DNA of 64,000 bases from Lingula anatina (taxonomy: Eukaryota > Brachiopoda > Lingulata > Lingulida > Lingulidae). The translations under genes were made by a program, and so were the position numbers. The DNA lies in contig NW_019775497.1 in NCBI RefSeq assembly GCF_001039355.2, forward strand, positions 131,610 through 195,609, given 5' to 3'. Below the pieces are notes generated by a model. The model was not told where the DNA came from. It was given only the letters and a program-made list of their open reading frames with translations, and did not search any database. This document shows, piece after piece, positions 46,745 through 59,240 of the stretch (position 1 is the first letter of the stretch; each line of letters starts with the position of its first letter).

Positions 46745-47910
46745 GAACGCACACATGACGAAAGCTTGGCCACTTTTTTTATCTATCATAGTTAATCTTT
46801 ACAGATGCGTTTTCAATGTAATTTATTTATTTCATAACGTTTATGCTAACATTATGGTAACATTATAAAACGTTTTGTGTTTTCTGGGCCAAATTTGCAT
46901 TAGAATTGGCTTAGAGCTTCCACCTTAGTGGGCGAACTGGTTGCACTTCTCGCTGCGTTAAAGTCATCAATAAAAAATCATGGTCTCCCCAAGTGGAGCG
47001 CATAAGCAAAGGCCAGAGGCTAGCTGAGTGATGACGTCAATTAATAGAAAAATATCTCTGAATAGATAGTGAAAAATCAATCCGTGGACCGACCCTGCCA
47101 AGGGATAAGAAGCGGGTGCCAAAAAATATAATGGGTATAAAACATTTTGGAGTTTCAGTCTACTGCACAAACAAGTTAATATTGTCAAACGTACCTAGAG
47201 ACATTGTGTGACCGTGGCGATATATGCTTTATTTGGTTTTATAAGGGGTGTTTGTGCAGTGAAATGTGAGTATATTTTCTCTCGGTATATATTTTCTCAC
47301 GCGTAACACATATATAATAGAGTTATAATAGAGTTCTGCAGTCTAACAAGGTGGACAAGCTCTCAGCGTGCGAATATGAAGATTTTTGAAGAGGTATGGC
47401 GGACTCAAGCCTTCATTCTTATGCCATAATCCCTACAGGAACACTCTAGCCTCTTTGAGGTCGTCTATTTTTTTAAATTCACATATTCATTTATCTTGCA
47501 TTTTTCGATGTTAATGAATAAATGAAAAATGTGATTTATTTTATCATATTACAGCATCCTTCTTTTTCCCCTTTCGCCCAATTTTTATACATTCCTTCTC
47601 TTCCAGAAAAGTTAAATTACAATCGAGATGATTTAAATTTCTGTTGTGATAAATGGTTCCGAGGTTGAAATAGTTAGACATTTTGGATTTCTTGGCATGC
47701 GTAACTCTGATGATTTTTTTTAATTTTTGGCACATCAAAATCGACAGAACTGTTTGAAAGACTCAGCAAGGACTCAACGGCGCTTGAGGTCATTCTATGT
47801 CGACCAAGAACTGCTAGCAAAAATTTCCTGGGCGGTGATTGAGAGTATATTACCACTCTCATTCATCGCCTTCATCGTCTGGTATGATATGTAGTGCTTC
47901 ACACTCATTC
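46745..47910. other. No gene recognised
   Basis: Repeat-like words ACGTTTATGCTAACATTATG and TGGTAACATTATAAAACG at 46838-46878 resemble 62165-62230, suggesting a small unclassified dispersed repeat. Nothing else identified. Confidence 0.4.
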
Positions 47911-47911
47911 T

Positions 47912-47913
<2 letters not shown>

Positions 47914-47957
<44 letters not shown>
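47914..47957. repeat. (TA)n microsatellite
   Basis: About 21 TA units just before the LINE 3' end at 48000. Confidence 0.95.
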
Positions 47958-47962
<5 letters not shown>

Positions 47963-47999
47963 TATTTTTAAAAAGGTGAAACTGAAAGATATTTAATAC

Positions 48000-48362
48000 A
48001 TAAATTTAAACACGAAAAAATCATTAAACTCAATTTCGGATGGGCGTTTTACCTTTACTTGTAGAAAGAGGAAGTTACAACAGACACGCCTATTAATAAA
48101 AGAATATGCCAACTATGCAAAATGGAATTAGAAGATGAGGGTAATTTCTTACTTTTAGTGCACTGCTTATATAGAAGGAAGGTATAAATGTTATGAAAAG
48201 TTGGGTACCCAAAAAAATGTTTTTAATGAAATTTCACTAGCAGATTTAATTTAAAAATTTTTATCTTAGACCGAAAAAAATAGTTTGCAACGGGTGTCCT
48301 ATAAGCCCGAAGGGCTTGGTGTTCTGTGCAGATGACACGTTAATAAATGAATAAATAAATAA
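48000..48362 (+). pseudogene. LINE 3' end, same family as the 61.4-62.8 kb copy
   Basis: A frame reads TPINKRICQLCKMELEDEGN followed by FLLLVHCLYRRK, the cysteine/histidine-containing C-terminus common in LINE ORF2 proteins. The earlier part needs a frameshift. The 3' tail CTTGGTGTTCTGTGCAGATG is followed by an (AATA)n end at about 48340-48362. Confidence 0.7.
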
Positions 48363-49199
48363 ATGGAAATGAATGAAATATATAGGTCTGTTTGAAGAAA
48401 ACAGAAAAGTGAAAAATTAAGTTAAAGATATATTCGCCAATTCTACTTTTCTAAATCTCTGGCGACAGAAAGTGATAAATCTGGCTTTTTGTGTATATCA
48501 TTTAAAAATTTAAAATTCACGTCTTGCTAGCATAGGGAGTTTTCGAATTAATTAACGAAGATTTTATTCTATTTTAGTAAAGGAAGTTTTGAAAATAGCA
48601 ACCCTTTTGATTAATATTCGCACGATATTAATAATAACAAATATAAGACTGCGCTTAAAGGGTATTAAGAGATGCACGTTCATTTAACTGACAATTTTTT
48701 TTCCACCTCAAATATAGTTTTTTTACAATACCTGATAACAAAAGTTTTGCCAATTACTTTCTGTTAGAATGCATTTGACTGTGTCCTGTCACGATATTAT
48801 CTTGCTAATAATGGATATAACTGAATTGAGGGTTTCATAAATGGCCAAAGCATTACAAAATACACCAAATACCTAAAAATTAATGACCGGCGCCAAAAGA
48901 AATGACTAAGTTTTTATAATTTTTTTTTTTAAATACGGCGACACCGCAAAAGTAGACGTAAGCTATTTATTGAGCAATTTAAAATAAACATTCTAGAAGT
49001 TCTCTGAGACGTAAAACATCATACTTGCTTCCTGACAAGTTGCAGATTTTATTATTAATTTAAAATAAAGTAAATCAATTTGAGAATTTGAGATGGTGCT
49101 GCAAGCAACAGTAATTAAGGTTTAAAATTTAGTCCGTGTATGTTCTTTGTGTGAGAACAGGTAAATCTAGCAATTATAATTTTTTTTTAAGTTGCTAGA

Positions 49200-49560
49200 C
49201 TGATGTTAGTTAAATTCCACAAACAATTTTTCTGCTCGCTTACTTTTAATAATTTTGTTTTAAATGTTAAATTAACCTATGGGAATAAGTGTACAGCGGA
49301 AGACAAGAATAGTCTTGACCGCATAGTGAAAATTGCTATATTTTATTTTAGGGAGGGTATAACCACCAAGACAAAGTTTGTATGCGAGACGAGTGCTCAT
49401 AAAAGTTTTTTAAACACCACATTTACTGACTGACCAGACTAACAGAAAAATGACAGATTTTATTTTAGGGAGGGAATAACTACCAAGAAAAAATTTGCAT
49501 AAGAGACGAGTGCTCGAGGTTTTTTTAACGCCGCATTTACTGAGACTAGACTAACAGAAA
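49200..49560 (+). pseudogene. Second, more decayed copy of the same LINE C-terminus
   Basis: Residues NKCTAEDKNSLDRIVKIA and a following segment with KFVCETSAHK align with the element at 51217-51612 at both DNA and peptide level. The part from about 49345 to 49440 is repeated in tandem at about 49455-49555 (TTTTAGGGAGGG, GAGACGAGTGCTC, ACTAGACTAACAG). Truncated at both ends. Confidence 0.65.
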
Positions 49561-49564
49561 ACTC

Positions 49565-51215
49565 ACACTACCTTTCACACTTAATACAAGAATATAAATA
49601 ACTAAATAACCACACAAAAGCAACGAACTCACTATTCGCATTAGTGCACCTAACACCAAAATATCGCCATTTAAATTCTGCACAACACATACTTTGGGGG
49701 ACTACAGCACATAACTGATATACGTTGTCAGGACAATTCACCCCCCCCCCCCACAGACAACCCCTCCCCAGGACAATCCCCCCGAAAGACTCCCCCCACC
49801 CCATCCCCTGGAAAAAAATATGTGAATGTTTAAAGATGTAACTCTTACTTACAGAGAGTATGAATATCATTCAACAAACTATTTTCCCATTTTCATTTTT
49901 TGTGAAGCACAAGTACAGAAAAATTAAAAACAGAGGTACGAAAATTTTCATTAAAAATCTGACCAAAAATTATCTCCAGGTAAAAGTTGGGTAAACGTTT
50001 AATTTCACTCATCAATGTAACCGTTTGATGAATTTATTGACACTTTCAATTCCTTCATCGCTCCCCCACCCTTGATCAAGTTGCCTGCTATTTATCTAGG
50101 TGTATTTCCAGGTAGGTTAAACAGATTATCTCACATATGCAGGTATTCTTATGATTATCTAGCTGTCACCTTTAATTGCTTGACCACTACCCATCTACCC
50201 ACTACCTACCACACTAAAATTTAAAAAACATTCATGTGCTAAAAAATATGTTAACCTGTTTGTGTGTTACCCACATTTACTGAGAGGATAGGTGGATATA
50301 CCTTTCAGATTAAAAAAATGGTCTGTATTTGTACCTCATGAAAATGAAATTGGGATAAACTAATTTGTTAAATATGAATAATCTAAAACCTGGACTTGCA
50401 TTAACACACTAAAAATAATCATAAAATGGATGAAAAAGTTTGAATTTGTACTCTTTATTTTATATTTGTATATTTTTGTATATGAGGGGATTTTCTGGGG
50501 GGGTTCCTTGGAGGGGGATTTTCCTAAAATCCTGATATACATATTCTATAGCAGAAATGCTTGTGTAGCTCTTGAGTTATGTGATTTTTTTCCTTTTTTT
50601 AACAAAACTGAGTCAGGAAGGAAAAAAGAAATATTGACACAGATATTTTCAGGTTTACAAAATCTTCGCGAGAAAGGGAAGAAAAAATATTTATCTATTA
50701 TCTGGTACTAACGTATTTGACAGTCCCACTATATAGTACATGTATATCTACGATTAACATTGTTACCGATTTTATAGAGTGAGACACAAAAATAGGCAGC
50801 TCACCAAAATTCATAAAAAACATCCTTGAAGGGAAAGAAAAGTCAATTATCTCAACAGGATTCTATATATAACATAATATAATATATATATATATATGTG
50901 TATATACACATATTTATAAATATTTATATTATAAAACAAAAAATAATGTTCAGCCTAGTAGGCCATCCTATAATTTCCAATAATCTTGAAATTGTTTCTG
51001 CTTATTTTTATTCGAGATTAATTTTTGAACCTAGAACATGTTTTTTAGGCTTATAAGAAGACCATCCCAGCTGGGCCGTTTTTTTTTTTCGGAAATTTTA
51101 CCTTGTATATATAATATTTCGTGTACATAAATATTATTGTAGTTATTGGGTGTCTGTAAGGATCTACTCAATAAACTGCCATTCCCTAAAATTAATAGCA
51201 ATTCCTAATATACCT
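49565..51215. other. No gene recognised
   Basis: Poly-C run at 49741-49752 and an AT-rich palindromic patch at 50880-50935. Short frames only. Confidence 0.45.
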
Positions 51216-51216
51216 T

Positions 51217-51612
51217 ATGAGATTTCCTTCATTGGACCTACATATTGAGAATAAGTGTGCAGCTAATGACAAGAATCGTCTAGACCGCGAAGTGAAAATT
51301 GCCAGTCATACTTTAGGGAGTGAATTACCATCAACAGAAAGTTTGTATGGGAGACGAGAGCTCAAGAAAGTTAAATCAATCATGAGTGACCCCGGCCACC
51401 CAGCGAATAGTTTGTTTTTACCTACGTTATCAATACGCCTACGGTCCCCAAGGCAACTTCCGCAGGCACCAAAAATGTTTTACCTGTCGGCAACACGAAT
51501 TTTAATGAGCACATTTGATTTTACTCTAATTAATCTTATCGACAGCTCATATTAATTTTCATTACACACTTTTTTATGTATAAATATGACAATAAATTAT
51601 CATCATTATTAT
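51217..51612 (+). pseudogene. LINE reverse transcriptase C-terminus with 3' end
   Basis: A 112-codon frame keeps the typical end of a chordate- and invertebrate-type LINE ORF2: ANDKNRLDREVKIA, a segment with SLYGRRELKK, SIMSDPGHPANSLF, an arginine-rich SIRLRSPR and SATRILMS. The open frame ends at 51555. It is followed by a short 3' tail, TATGACAATAAATTATCATC, running into an ATT-rich end near 51612, as is usual for these elements. Catalytic reverse-transcriptase motifs are missing (5' truncation). Confidence 0.8.
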
Positions 51613-51869
51613 TTATCAAAGTATCTTGTTGAAATAAACACAGAGGCACATGCTTAGTTACAATCTCAGGAAAAGACCGAGCACAGATTGAAAACCCCAA
51701 TTTTTTTCGTCGGTTACCCCATGGAGGTACCCCTTCCTCCACCGCCGTGGCGGTCACACAAGGGTAGGTAAACAAACAAAACACGCGATAAGACAGACAG
51801 ACAAAACTACTCTCATCTTACGACCCAACGCACTTGTTACGTACTTGGCTGCCATTCTTTTTTGGGCAA

Positions 51870-52010
51870 ATTAGCGCGATATTATTTTCATAAGATGTAC
51901 TGCACCGAGTGCCTCCTTAAAACTACTTTTCGTTTGCTCTCTTTATGACCCGGGCCCTCGCTCGGTCGAGAGAAAAACATTACTCACGAGCGTTGCGCCC
52001 TCCACGCCAA
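51870..52010 (+). repeat. Repeat G, copy 3
   Basis: AGATGTACTGCACCGAGT with core 51897-51910, followed by GCCTCC and TCGTTTGCTCTC. Shares with copy 5 the AGATGTACTGCACCGAGT stretch. Confidence 0.6.
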
Positions 52011-52189
52011 TGGTGACAGAATAATATCTAAACCTTTTCTTCGCTGAGATAACAATAAGTTAAACGGCACATTACGTGCTTTGTGGAAAGTAACTCTGCC
52101 AAACCAATTGCAGGGTATGTATGACTGACTTTTCAAGTTCACTTTGTGACAAAAAAGCCCGGGGCATAAGGTTACGCGTTTTTTATTTT

Positions 52190-52340
52190 TCCATCTATTA
52201 TTCTGATCTCTTTCATAGATTTCTTTAAATGCAGTGCACCGACTACCCCTTCGTTGCACTTATTGCTCCTCGAGTTTTTTGTCCTCAACACATGACAGTG
52301 CGCTTTCCTCCCTTGCGGCGAAACGCCCAAAGGGCTAATA
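52190..52340 (+). repeat. Repeat G, copy 4
   Basis: Core variant GCAGTGCACCGACT at 52231-52244, followed by CCCCTTCGTTGCACTTATTG and CTCCTCGAG. More diverged. Confidence 0.55.
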
Positions 52341-53149
52341 TTATTTATCGTCAATGAGTGAAATGAAAACGGCTGCATGGTGGTTGGTTTTTCTAGAGAT
52401 AAAAACTGAGCACTATCAGCACTTTGGTAAATGTTGAGCGATTCATTTTGAATACAATTTTGGTATAAATTTGTTTTGAATTCTCTATGTCTTACACAAC
52501 ATGCCCAATCTTATATGATATGATTTTAAATATATTTGGCGATATAACGGTACAAAAGTGATAAATAAAAATAATGAATCAATGGATAGATTAATTAATT
52601 ATTAATACGTGTATGTTATCAGGTTTAAAAAAGGCAAGCAAAGTAACAGTCGAAAAATATTGTAATTGACACAAGAACTAAAAAAAAGAATTTAACTACA
52701 AACGCGTAAATTGATTATATAAACTGTGCGTATTTCTGAAATAAGTATTATTAAAAAATATAAACAGATGGTTGCAATATATAGTAAACGGAAAAGACAG
52801 CGCTTTGGTAACAATAATAGACACCATAAAGTTCTTATAACAATGTGTACACGCATTTTCGCTCATTGCTTCATCTGACGGAATAAAATATCATACATCA
52901 CAGGTGTGCACTAAAAAGCCTCAAGCCTCAGCAGTTCATTAATTTCTACTCAAAATGACTACTCAACTTTGAACCCAAATATATTCGAAAGTGAGCCAAG
53001 AAATATGGAGAGAGAGAGAGAGCGGTAGCCAAGAAAACCATCACGGTCAGATTCCTTGCGCAGGCACACTTAAAAGCGAGTTTTTTAACGACCGCCCCAT
53101 GCGGAGCACTTGATCTTATCACGGGAAGTTTCACCAAGTTTCCAGACTT

Positions 53150-53320
53150 TTTTTGTCTCTTTTATTATTTTTTGTCACATTTGCCATATTGTACATCAGA
53201 TGTACTGCACCGAGTCCCCCCGACTTTGCACCGGTTGCTCACTTGACGCTTTCTGACGGTATCAGGGAAGGTTATGACATTTCGTCACGCCATGACTGAC
53301 AAACACGCAAAGGTGGCAAC
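53150..53320 (+). repeat. Repeat G, copy 5
   Basis: AGATGTACTGCACCGAGTCC, core 53202-53215, then TTTGCACCGGTTGCTCAC, TTTCGTCACGCCATGAC and AACACGCAAAGG. Confidence 0.6.
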
Positions 53321-53897
53321 GCGGTATCTTTACAATTGTGTCGTATGATAAAATCCCTGTCATATTTTGAGAAAATTTGTTGCGAACAAAATATTAATTT
53401 AATTAGAAAACAGCCATTTGTGTTGCATAACTAGTGTAATTTAAGGTAGACTTTATCTTCATCTTCGGGAATTTACTATCATGTTTTCGTAGTCACGCGC
53501 TACTGCCAGTTTTGAATTGGAAACCATTTAATGCTGCAGTAAAAGCTTGTATATCACATTACACTATGCCTTTCCCCAAAACCAAGAATAAAACGACAAA
53601 GGAACCTTGGGTAAAAATAATGAAATAAACAGCATCCAAAATCGGAGAATGTGCTAATGAGATTATATGAACCTAAAAAAGGTGCACAGCAAACGACTTA
53701 CTGGAAAATGGACCGTAAAATCACCAAACATTTAATTCAAACGAACCTTTTGAAATGATATGAACCGAAAACCAAGGTAGACAAACTATATTCCTCTGAA
53801 AAAGGTGCTTAAATTCAAATTTACTTGAGTTGGACAGTAACGTTTATTCGATCAGTAAATTAATTTTGCAATATGTTATACTGTATACCCATTTCTC

Positions 53898-54120
53898 NNN
53901 NNNNNNNNNNNNNNNNNNNNNNNNNNNNNNNNNNNNNNNNNNNNNNNNNNNNNNNNNNNNNNNNNNNNNNNNNNNNNNNNNNNNNNNNNNNNNNNNNNNN
54001 NNNNNNNNNNNNNNNNNNNNNNNNNNNNNNNNNNNNNNNNNNNNNNNNNNNNNNNNNNNNNNNNNNNNNNNNNNNNNNNNNNNNNNNNNNNNNNNNNNNN
54101 NNNNNNNNNNNNNNNNNNNN
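53898..54120. other. Assembly gap (223 N)
   Basis: A run of N directly against the left edge of the 213-bp satellite. The true array length is unknown. Confidence 1.
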
Positions 54121-55330
54121 CTCTCTCTCTTTCTCTTGGTCTCTCTCTGTCTCTCTTTCTCTCTGTCTCTCATTTGTATCCCTCTGTTCTCTCTCTCACT
54201 TTTTCCATCAACAATACTGTATGCGCCTTGAAAGTTTCTTACATAGCGGTTTTACTGAGACCATCGCGTAAGGTTAGTCGCTCTCTCTCTCTCTCTCATT
54301 AGTGTCCCTCCATTTTTTACACTAATTTTTCCTCTCTCTCTCTTTCTCTTGGTCTCTCTCTGTCTCTCTTTCTCTCTGTCTCTCATTTGTATCCCTCTGT
54401 TCTCTCTCTCACTTTTTCCATCAACAATACTGTATGCGCCTTGAAAGTTTCTTACATAGCGGTTTTACTGAGACCATCGCGTAAGGTTAGTCGCTCTCTC
54501 TCTCTCTCTCATTAGTGTCCCTCCATTTTTTACACTAATTTTTCCTCTCTCTCTCTTTCTCTTGGTCTCTCTCTGTCTCTCTTTCTCTCTGTCTCTCATT
54601 TGTATCCCTCTGTTCTCTCTCTCACTTTTTCCATCAACAATACTGTATGCGCCTTGAAAGTTTCTTACATAGCGGTTTTACTGAGACCATCGCGTAAGGT
54701 TAGTCGCTCTCTCTCTCTCTCTCATTAGTGTCCCTCCATTTTTTACACTAATTTTTCCTCTCTCTCTCTTTCTCTTGGTCTCTCTCTGTCTCTCTTTCTC
54801 TCTGTCTCTCATTTGTATCCCTCTGTTCTCTCTCTCACTTTTTCCATCAACAATACTGTATGCGCCTTGAAAGTTTCTTACATAGCGGTTTTACTGAGAC
54901 CATCGCGTAAGGTTAGTCGCTCTCTCTCTCTCTCTCATTAGTGTCCCTCCATTTTTTACACTAATTTTTCCTCTCTCTCTCTTTCTCTTGGTCTCTCTCT
55001 GTCTCTCTTTCTCTCTGTCTCTCATTTGTATCCCTCTGTTCTCTCTCTCACTTTTTCCATCAACAATACTGTATGCGCCTTGAAAGTTTCTTACATAGCG
55101 GTTTTACTGAGACCATCGCGTAAGGTTAGTCGCTCTCTCTCTCTCTCTCATTAGTGTCCCTCCATTTTTTACACTAATTTTTCCTCTCTCTCTCTTTCTC
55201 TTGGTCTCTCCCTGTCTCTCTTTCTCTCTGTCTCTCATTTGTATCCCTCTGTTCCTCTCTCTCTTTTTCCATCAACAATACTGTATGCGCCTTTAAAGTT
55301 TCTTACATAGCGGTTTTACTGAGACTACTA
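54121..55330 (+). repeat. 213-bp satellite array
   Basis: The landmark TTGGTCTCTCTCTG occurs at 54136, 54349, 54562, 54775, 54988 and (one change) 55201, exactly 213 bases apart each time. Units include CT-rich microsatellite, AACAATACTGTATGCGCC, GAGACCATCGCGTAAGG and TTTTTTACACTAATTTTTC. The first five units are essentially identical; the sixth has a few changes. The array continues into the gap on its left. Confidence 0.95.
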
Positions 55331-55780
55331 ATAAAGGGAAGTCGCTCTCTCTCGCTCTCATGAGTGTCCCTCCATTTCTTCACACAGTTTTTTACCCTCT
55401 TTCTCTTGGTCTCTCTATGTTTCTCTCTCTCATTTATGTCCCCCTGTTCTCTTTCTTTCTTTCTCTTACGCTACATCAGCAATACTGTACGCTCATTCAA
55501 AATGTATTACATAGTGGTTTTAATTACCATGACCATCGCGTATTCAGGGGTACACGCCGCTCTCTCTGTCTCTCATTTGCGTCTCTCTGTTTTCTCTCTT
55601 TCTCTTCATCAGTACTGGATGCGCTTTTAAATTTTATTACATAGAGGTTTTTTCGAGAACATCGCGTAACCACGGGTAAACGTACTGTGTCTGTTTCTGT
55701 CTCTCTCATAAGTGTCCCGCTATTTCCACAGTGACTTTTCTCTTTCTCCATCAAAACTAGAGGCGCCTTTAAAATTTTAA
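55331..55780 (+). repeat. Diverged edge units of the 213-bp satellite
   Basis: The same landmarks decay rightwards: TTGGTCTCTCTATG (55406), ATCAGCAATACTGTACGC, GACCATCGCGTATTCA, then ATCAGTACTGGATGCGC, GAACATCGCGTAACCA and finally CATCAAAACTAGAGGCGC. Unit length is shorter and irregular. Confidence 0.85.
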
Positions 55781-55784
55781 TTAA

Positions 55785-57490
55785 CCATAAAATATATTAA
55801 TAATTCCATGACAAGTTTTCAGAAAAAGAAAGAATAAAAAAAAAGGAAGAAGCTTTTTTTCCTTTTTATGTAATTGAATTACATTTAAACATTGTAGATA
55901 TTTTATCTAAATGTTAACGATTTTGATACGGTAAGAAACATATGTCTTGGCAATAATATCCAGTGTTTGTCCAGTTTTTAAAAGGAGCTTATTTCAATTA
56001 ATTCTAGTGAAAAAAAATATCCCGTAAAACACGGTACACACTCCAATTAGCATCAAACTGGAAGACCGATCTTGACAAATACGCCAATAAAATTATTCAA
56101 AGTTAACATAATTGGTATCAAGGAGCTAATTAATCTTGTAGACATTTCTAGATGAACAAAACTCCTGCTGTTTTAATAACATTTTTATCCTTAATATCAT
56201 TGTCTTTTATGAAACCTAATATAAAGAAAGTTAAAGTCATCTGTATTCAACTACTATGAATAGATATACATTTTGATAAATACTTAAATTATATTTGGAA
56301 AATTTTAAAAAGGTTTGATTAATCATGAAAAAGCACTGATAAATCAGGTTTTTTTTTTATTTTACAGTTGTAAAACTGCAATTAATTTTTTTGTGCTAAA
56401 GCAGAATTCCAGTTACCTCTCGCTGTTTATTTATCACCATTCCTAGCTGTAAATTGAGAGTTGCGTCAAACATTTATGAATTTTGCATGTAAGGTTTGTT
56501 ATAAATTCTTTCAAGAATGCGTCTTACCAAATGTCAAAGTTTCCACATTTTACCTTTAAAACGTCCCAGTTGACATGCATGAGTTTGCCTTCCAATCATA
56601 GGCGTTGTCCACTTGCGTAATTTCTCATTCTTTCGCCACATTTACCGTCAGAAAAACATTTGTCCGGCTGTTAGGCAAAACGTTAATTCCAACTGAAAAA
56701 ATAGAAAAAAATCCCAACAGGTAGCGCTGCTTCAAATCCAAAGCTTATATGATTTCAGAAAAAAAATTAGCTGCAAGTTCAACCACCTGAAAGTGTACGT
56801 GTCTTTGTTCTGTCGAAATAGTAATAATAATAATTATCATAATAATAATAATTATCATAATAACAATGGCAACAATAATGACAATAATAATAATAATAAT
56901 AATAATAATAATCAGATAAATAAAAAGAAAAAAGAAAACCTTCTTCCACTCCTTACTAATGCGTGGTCTGCCTCTATTTTAGCAGACATTTTGCTTTATA
57001 TCTTGCTAAAGGACGGGTCAAATTGACCTTTGGATAAAGTTTGTTCTGGGTCGTTTAAGCCTTATACGTGCGTGGTCTGGAGAATCAATGTATTTTCATG
57101 ACCATGGAACATTTACAAACACACGCAACAACGGAAAACGAATTCAATGGGCCTGACGACATAAGAGTGACGGGTACGTTAGCTTTGATGGAAGATTTAT
57201 TCATTCAAAGGGATGGATAGGGCCATCTCTTTGATTCTTTATAGTTCACCCCCAGGCCTTGCTGTGGTTAAGGAACATGGAACATGGGGCTGCATTAAAA
57301 AAAAAGAAAAAAAAAAGAAAGAGAAATGAAGCATAGAATGGAGTATAGTAGTGATGTCATTTTGAACTTAATGACACTTGTGAGGGGTTTTACAGGATAC
57401 AGGACATTGCAGCGAGCAAGGGAATATTTATTTTGTATGCAAGATTTTGACATCTTGGATGAGTTTTGAAGTACAGTTTATTCTCAAATG
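55785..57490. other. No gene recognised
   Basis: AT-rich single-copy-looking DNA apart from the (AAT)n tract. No frame with homology. Confidence 0.45.
56818..56913. repeat. (AAT)n-rich microsatellite
   Basis: AATAATAATAATTATCAT repeated twice, then an AAT run. Explains the poly-N frame here. Confidence 0.9.
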
Positions 57491-57495
57491 CTGTG

Positions 57496-57655
57496 CAGGG
57501 GCGGATTGATGCCGTCTTCTGGGTTAGATTTTCCAAGTTTACATTGATAGGTATCTATTTTTTTATTTTTCTGTCGGAAGACGGTAAAAAAATGGGGGAT
57601 GGATCAACAAAGTAATTTGGAAGACTGTCAGAAAATATCTCTGGATCCGACCCTG
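57496..57655 (+). mobile_element. MITE A, copy 4 (TSD CTGTG/CTATG)
   Basis: CAGGGGCGGATTGATG left, CTGGATCCGACCCTG right. The flanks CTGTG and CTATG differ at one base, as expected of an ageing 5-bp duplication. The interior is shorter than in the other copies by a deletion near the GGGTCTTCC word. Confidence 0.85.
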
Positions 57656-58604
57656 CTATGAGCATTTCACGAAACACAACAAGACCAAAATAATAAGTTG
57701 AGATTGCAGCAAGTCGCATGCCTGATATTCGTAGGTGGTCTACTATCCATGGATGGAAAAGAAAACTTGTAAGTTCATTTCTAACAATTATCCTATTTGC
57801 GTTATTTATGGTTAATTCTGGTGAAATCCAGTGTCAATTTCAAGTGACGTGGTCTTTACGGATATTAAGCCTACTGATGAAAATGCTGTAAATGGAGAGT
57901 ACTTAAAAAAGAAATTATTTTTTTAATTGATTAGAAAATAGAAATTATTTATCTATAATTAAAAATAAATAAATAAACACGAGACGTGTGTGAACCTTAA
58001 ATCTGAGCCTCACGAATATACCCATAGGGTATGCCCGATCATCAGGAGGTGCTTTTTTTATTTTTCAAATGAGATTTGTCTAGTAAATAGTTTGTATGGG
58101 TACTGAATTGAAATTATAATGAGAATACGTAAAACGCAATTTGTACACAATTTTCGCTCAAAAGCCACGGTAAAATCTTTTTAACTTCAATATTTTTTCA
58201 CTGGCTATCGGGTCCCTTTTGTATTGAAGGAGATTACTATCTACATTAATCATTTGGAAACTGTAAAGATTGTTCTAAATAGCGAATTTGTTGGCCTACT
58301 GAAACGGTTCATGATCATCCAGATAAATTTATAATGAGGTTTTTCTCCCATGCTAATTCTTATTCAATAATGCATCTATCTACCAATAAAAATCCCCTCA
58401 AAAATATAAAATATGGGCGTTCATATGTCTCGTAGCTAAGTTTAAGCTTAGGCACCTCAAAGCTTTTATTGTTTATTTAACGCTTTTCTATTTTTAGGTG
58501 AGATAGCAATCCGTATGGGGCGTAACTCCATCCCTGAACAAGATCTTATCAAGAAAATTGCACAGGTAACGACATGTGTATGAGTTTTAATCCCGTGCCG
58601 TCAT

Positions 58605-58852
58605 TTTTACCTCCGCCAAGGAGGTTATGTTTTCACCACTGTTTGTCTGTCTGTCTGTTTGTTTGTCATCAACGTAACTCAAAAAGTTATAGACCGATTT
58701 TGATGAAATTTTCAGGAACTGTCAGAAGTGGGCCAAGGAAGAGATGATTAGTATTTAGTGGTGATCAGAATCAACAATCAATCAATAATCAATAATAATA
58801 AAAAATTGCTGCCTTGACGGAGGTCTGCGCTCTCGGAGTGCTTTTCTTGTAG
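58605..58852 (+). repeat. Repeat F, longest unit
   Basis: Begins ACCTCCGCCAAGGAGGTTAT, has a GTTTGTCTGTCTGTCTG run, AACTCAAAAAGTTATAGACC, GATGAAATTTTCAGGAA, and ends CCTTGACGGAGGTCTGCGCT near GGAGTGCTTTTCTTG. The ACCTCCG(C/T)CAAGG words at the two ends are inverted. I recognise this as a repeat type common in marine invertebrate genomes; its mobilisation class is not known to me. Confidence 0.7.
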
Positions 58853-58979
58853 TTAAAATGTTTTTGTCAAAGGTTAATGAGCCCTTAATAACAATGCATC
58901 ATTGAACAGATGCTTTATCTTTTCTTATTAACGTTAAAATCTGAACTTAAGTTTTTAAGAAAAATCGCTAGGTAGGTTT

Positions 58980-59240
58980 CAGTGGCTGAATCGTAGGGGC
59001 GAGGGGTTCATGGGGGGGGGGGGGGTCCTGACCCCCCTTCGTTTAAAAAAAAAAATCACACCGATGGTCCCCTCTTGAAATTAGAATTTTGACTAAACCG
59101 GACCAAATGGCTCCTTCATCGGGCCCCGAACTCCACGCCAAGGTGGGTGCGTGGGGGTGGGGGTGGGAGGGTTGAGGGGGTCGGCTTCGTATCCCTGGAC
59201 CCCCCCCCCCCCCTTTCAAATAATCCTGGATCCGCCCCAA
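58980..59240 (+). mobile_element. MITE B, copy 3 (5-bp TSD GGTTT)
   Basis: CAGTGGCTGAATCGTAGGGG left and CTGGATCCGCCCCAA right (last two bases changed), flanked by GGTTT at 58975-58979 and 59241-59245. It sits in dispersed repeat H. The related H copy at 38101-38140 reads GCATGGTTTTGTAG with one GGTTT and no insert, an apparent empty site. Confidence 0.9.

Noticed and set aside
53830-54271. Serine/leucine-rich frames of 109-133 codons
   Set aside because: They run through the N gap and CT-rich satellite units.
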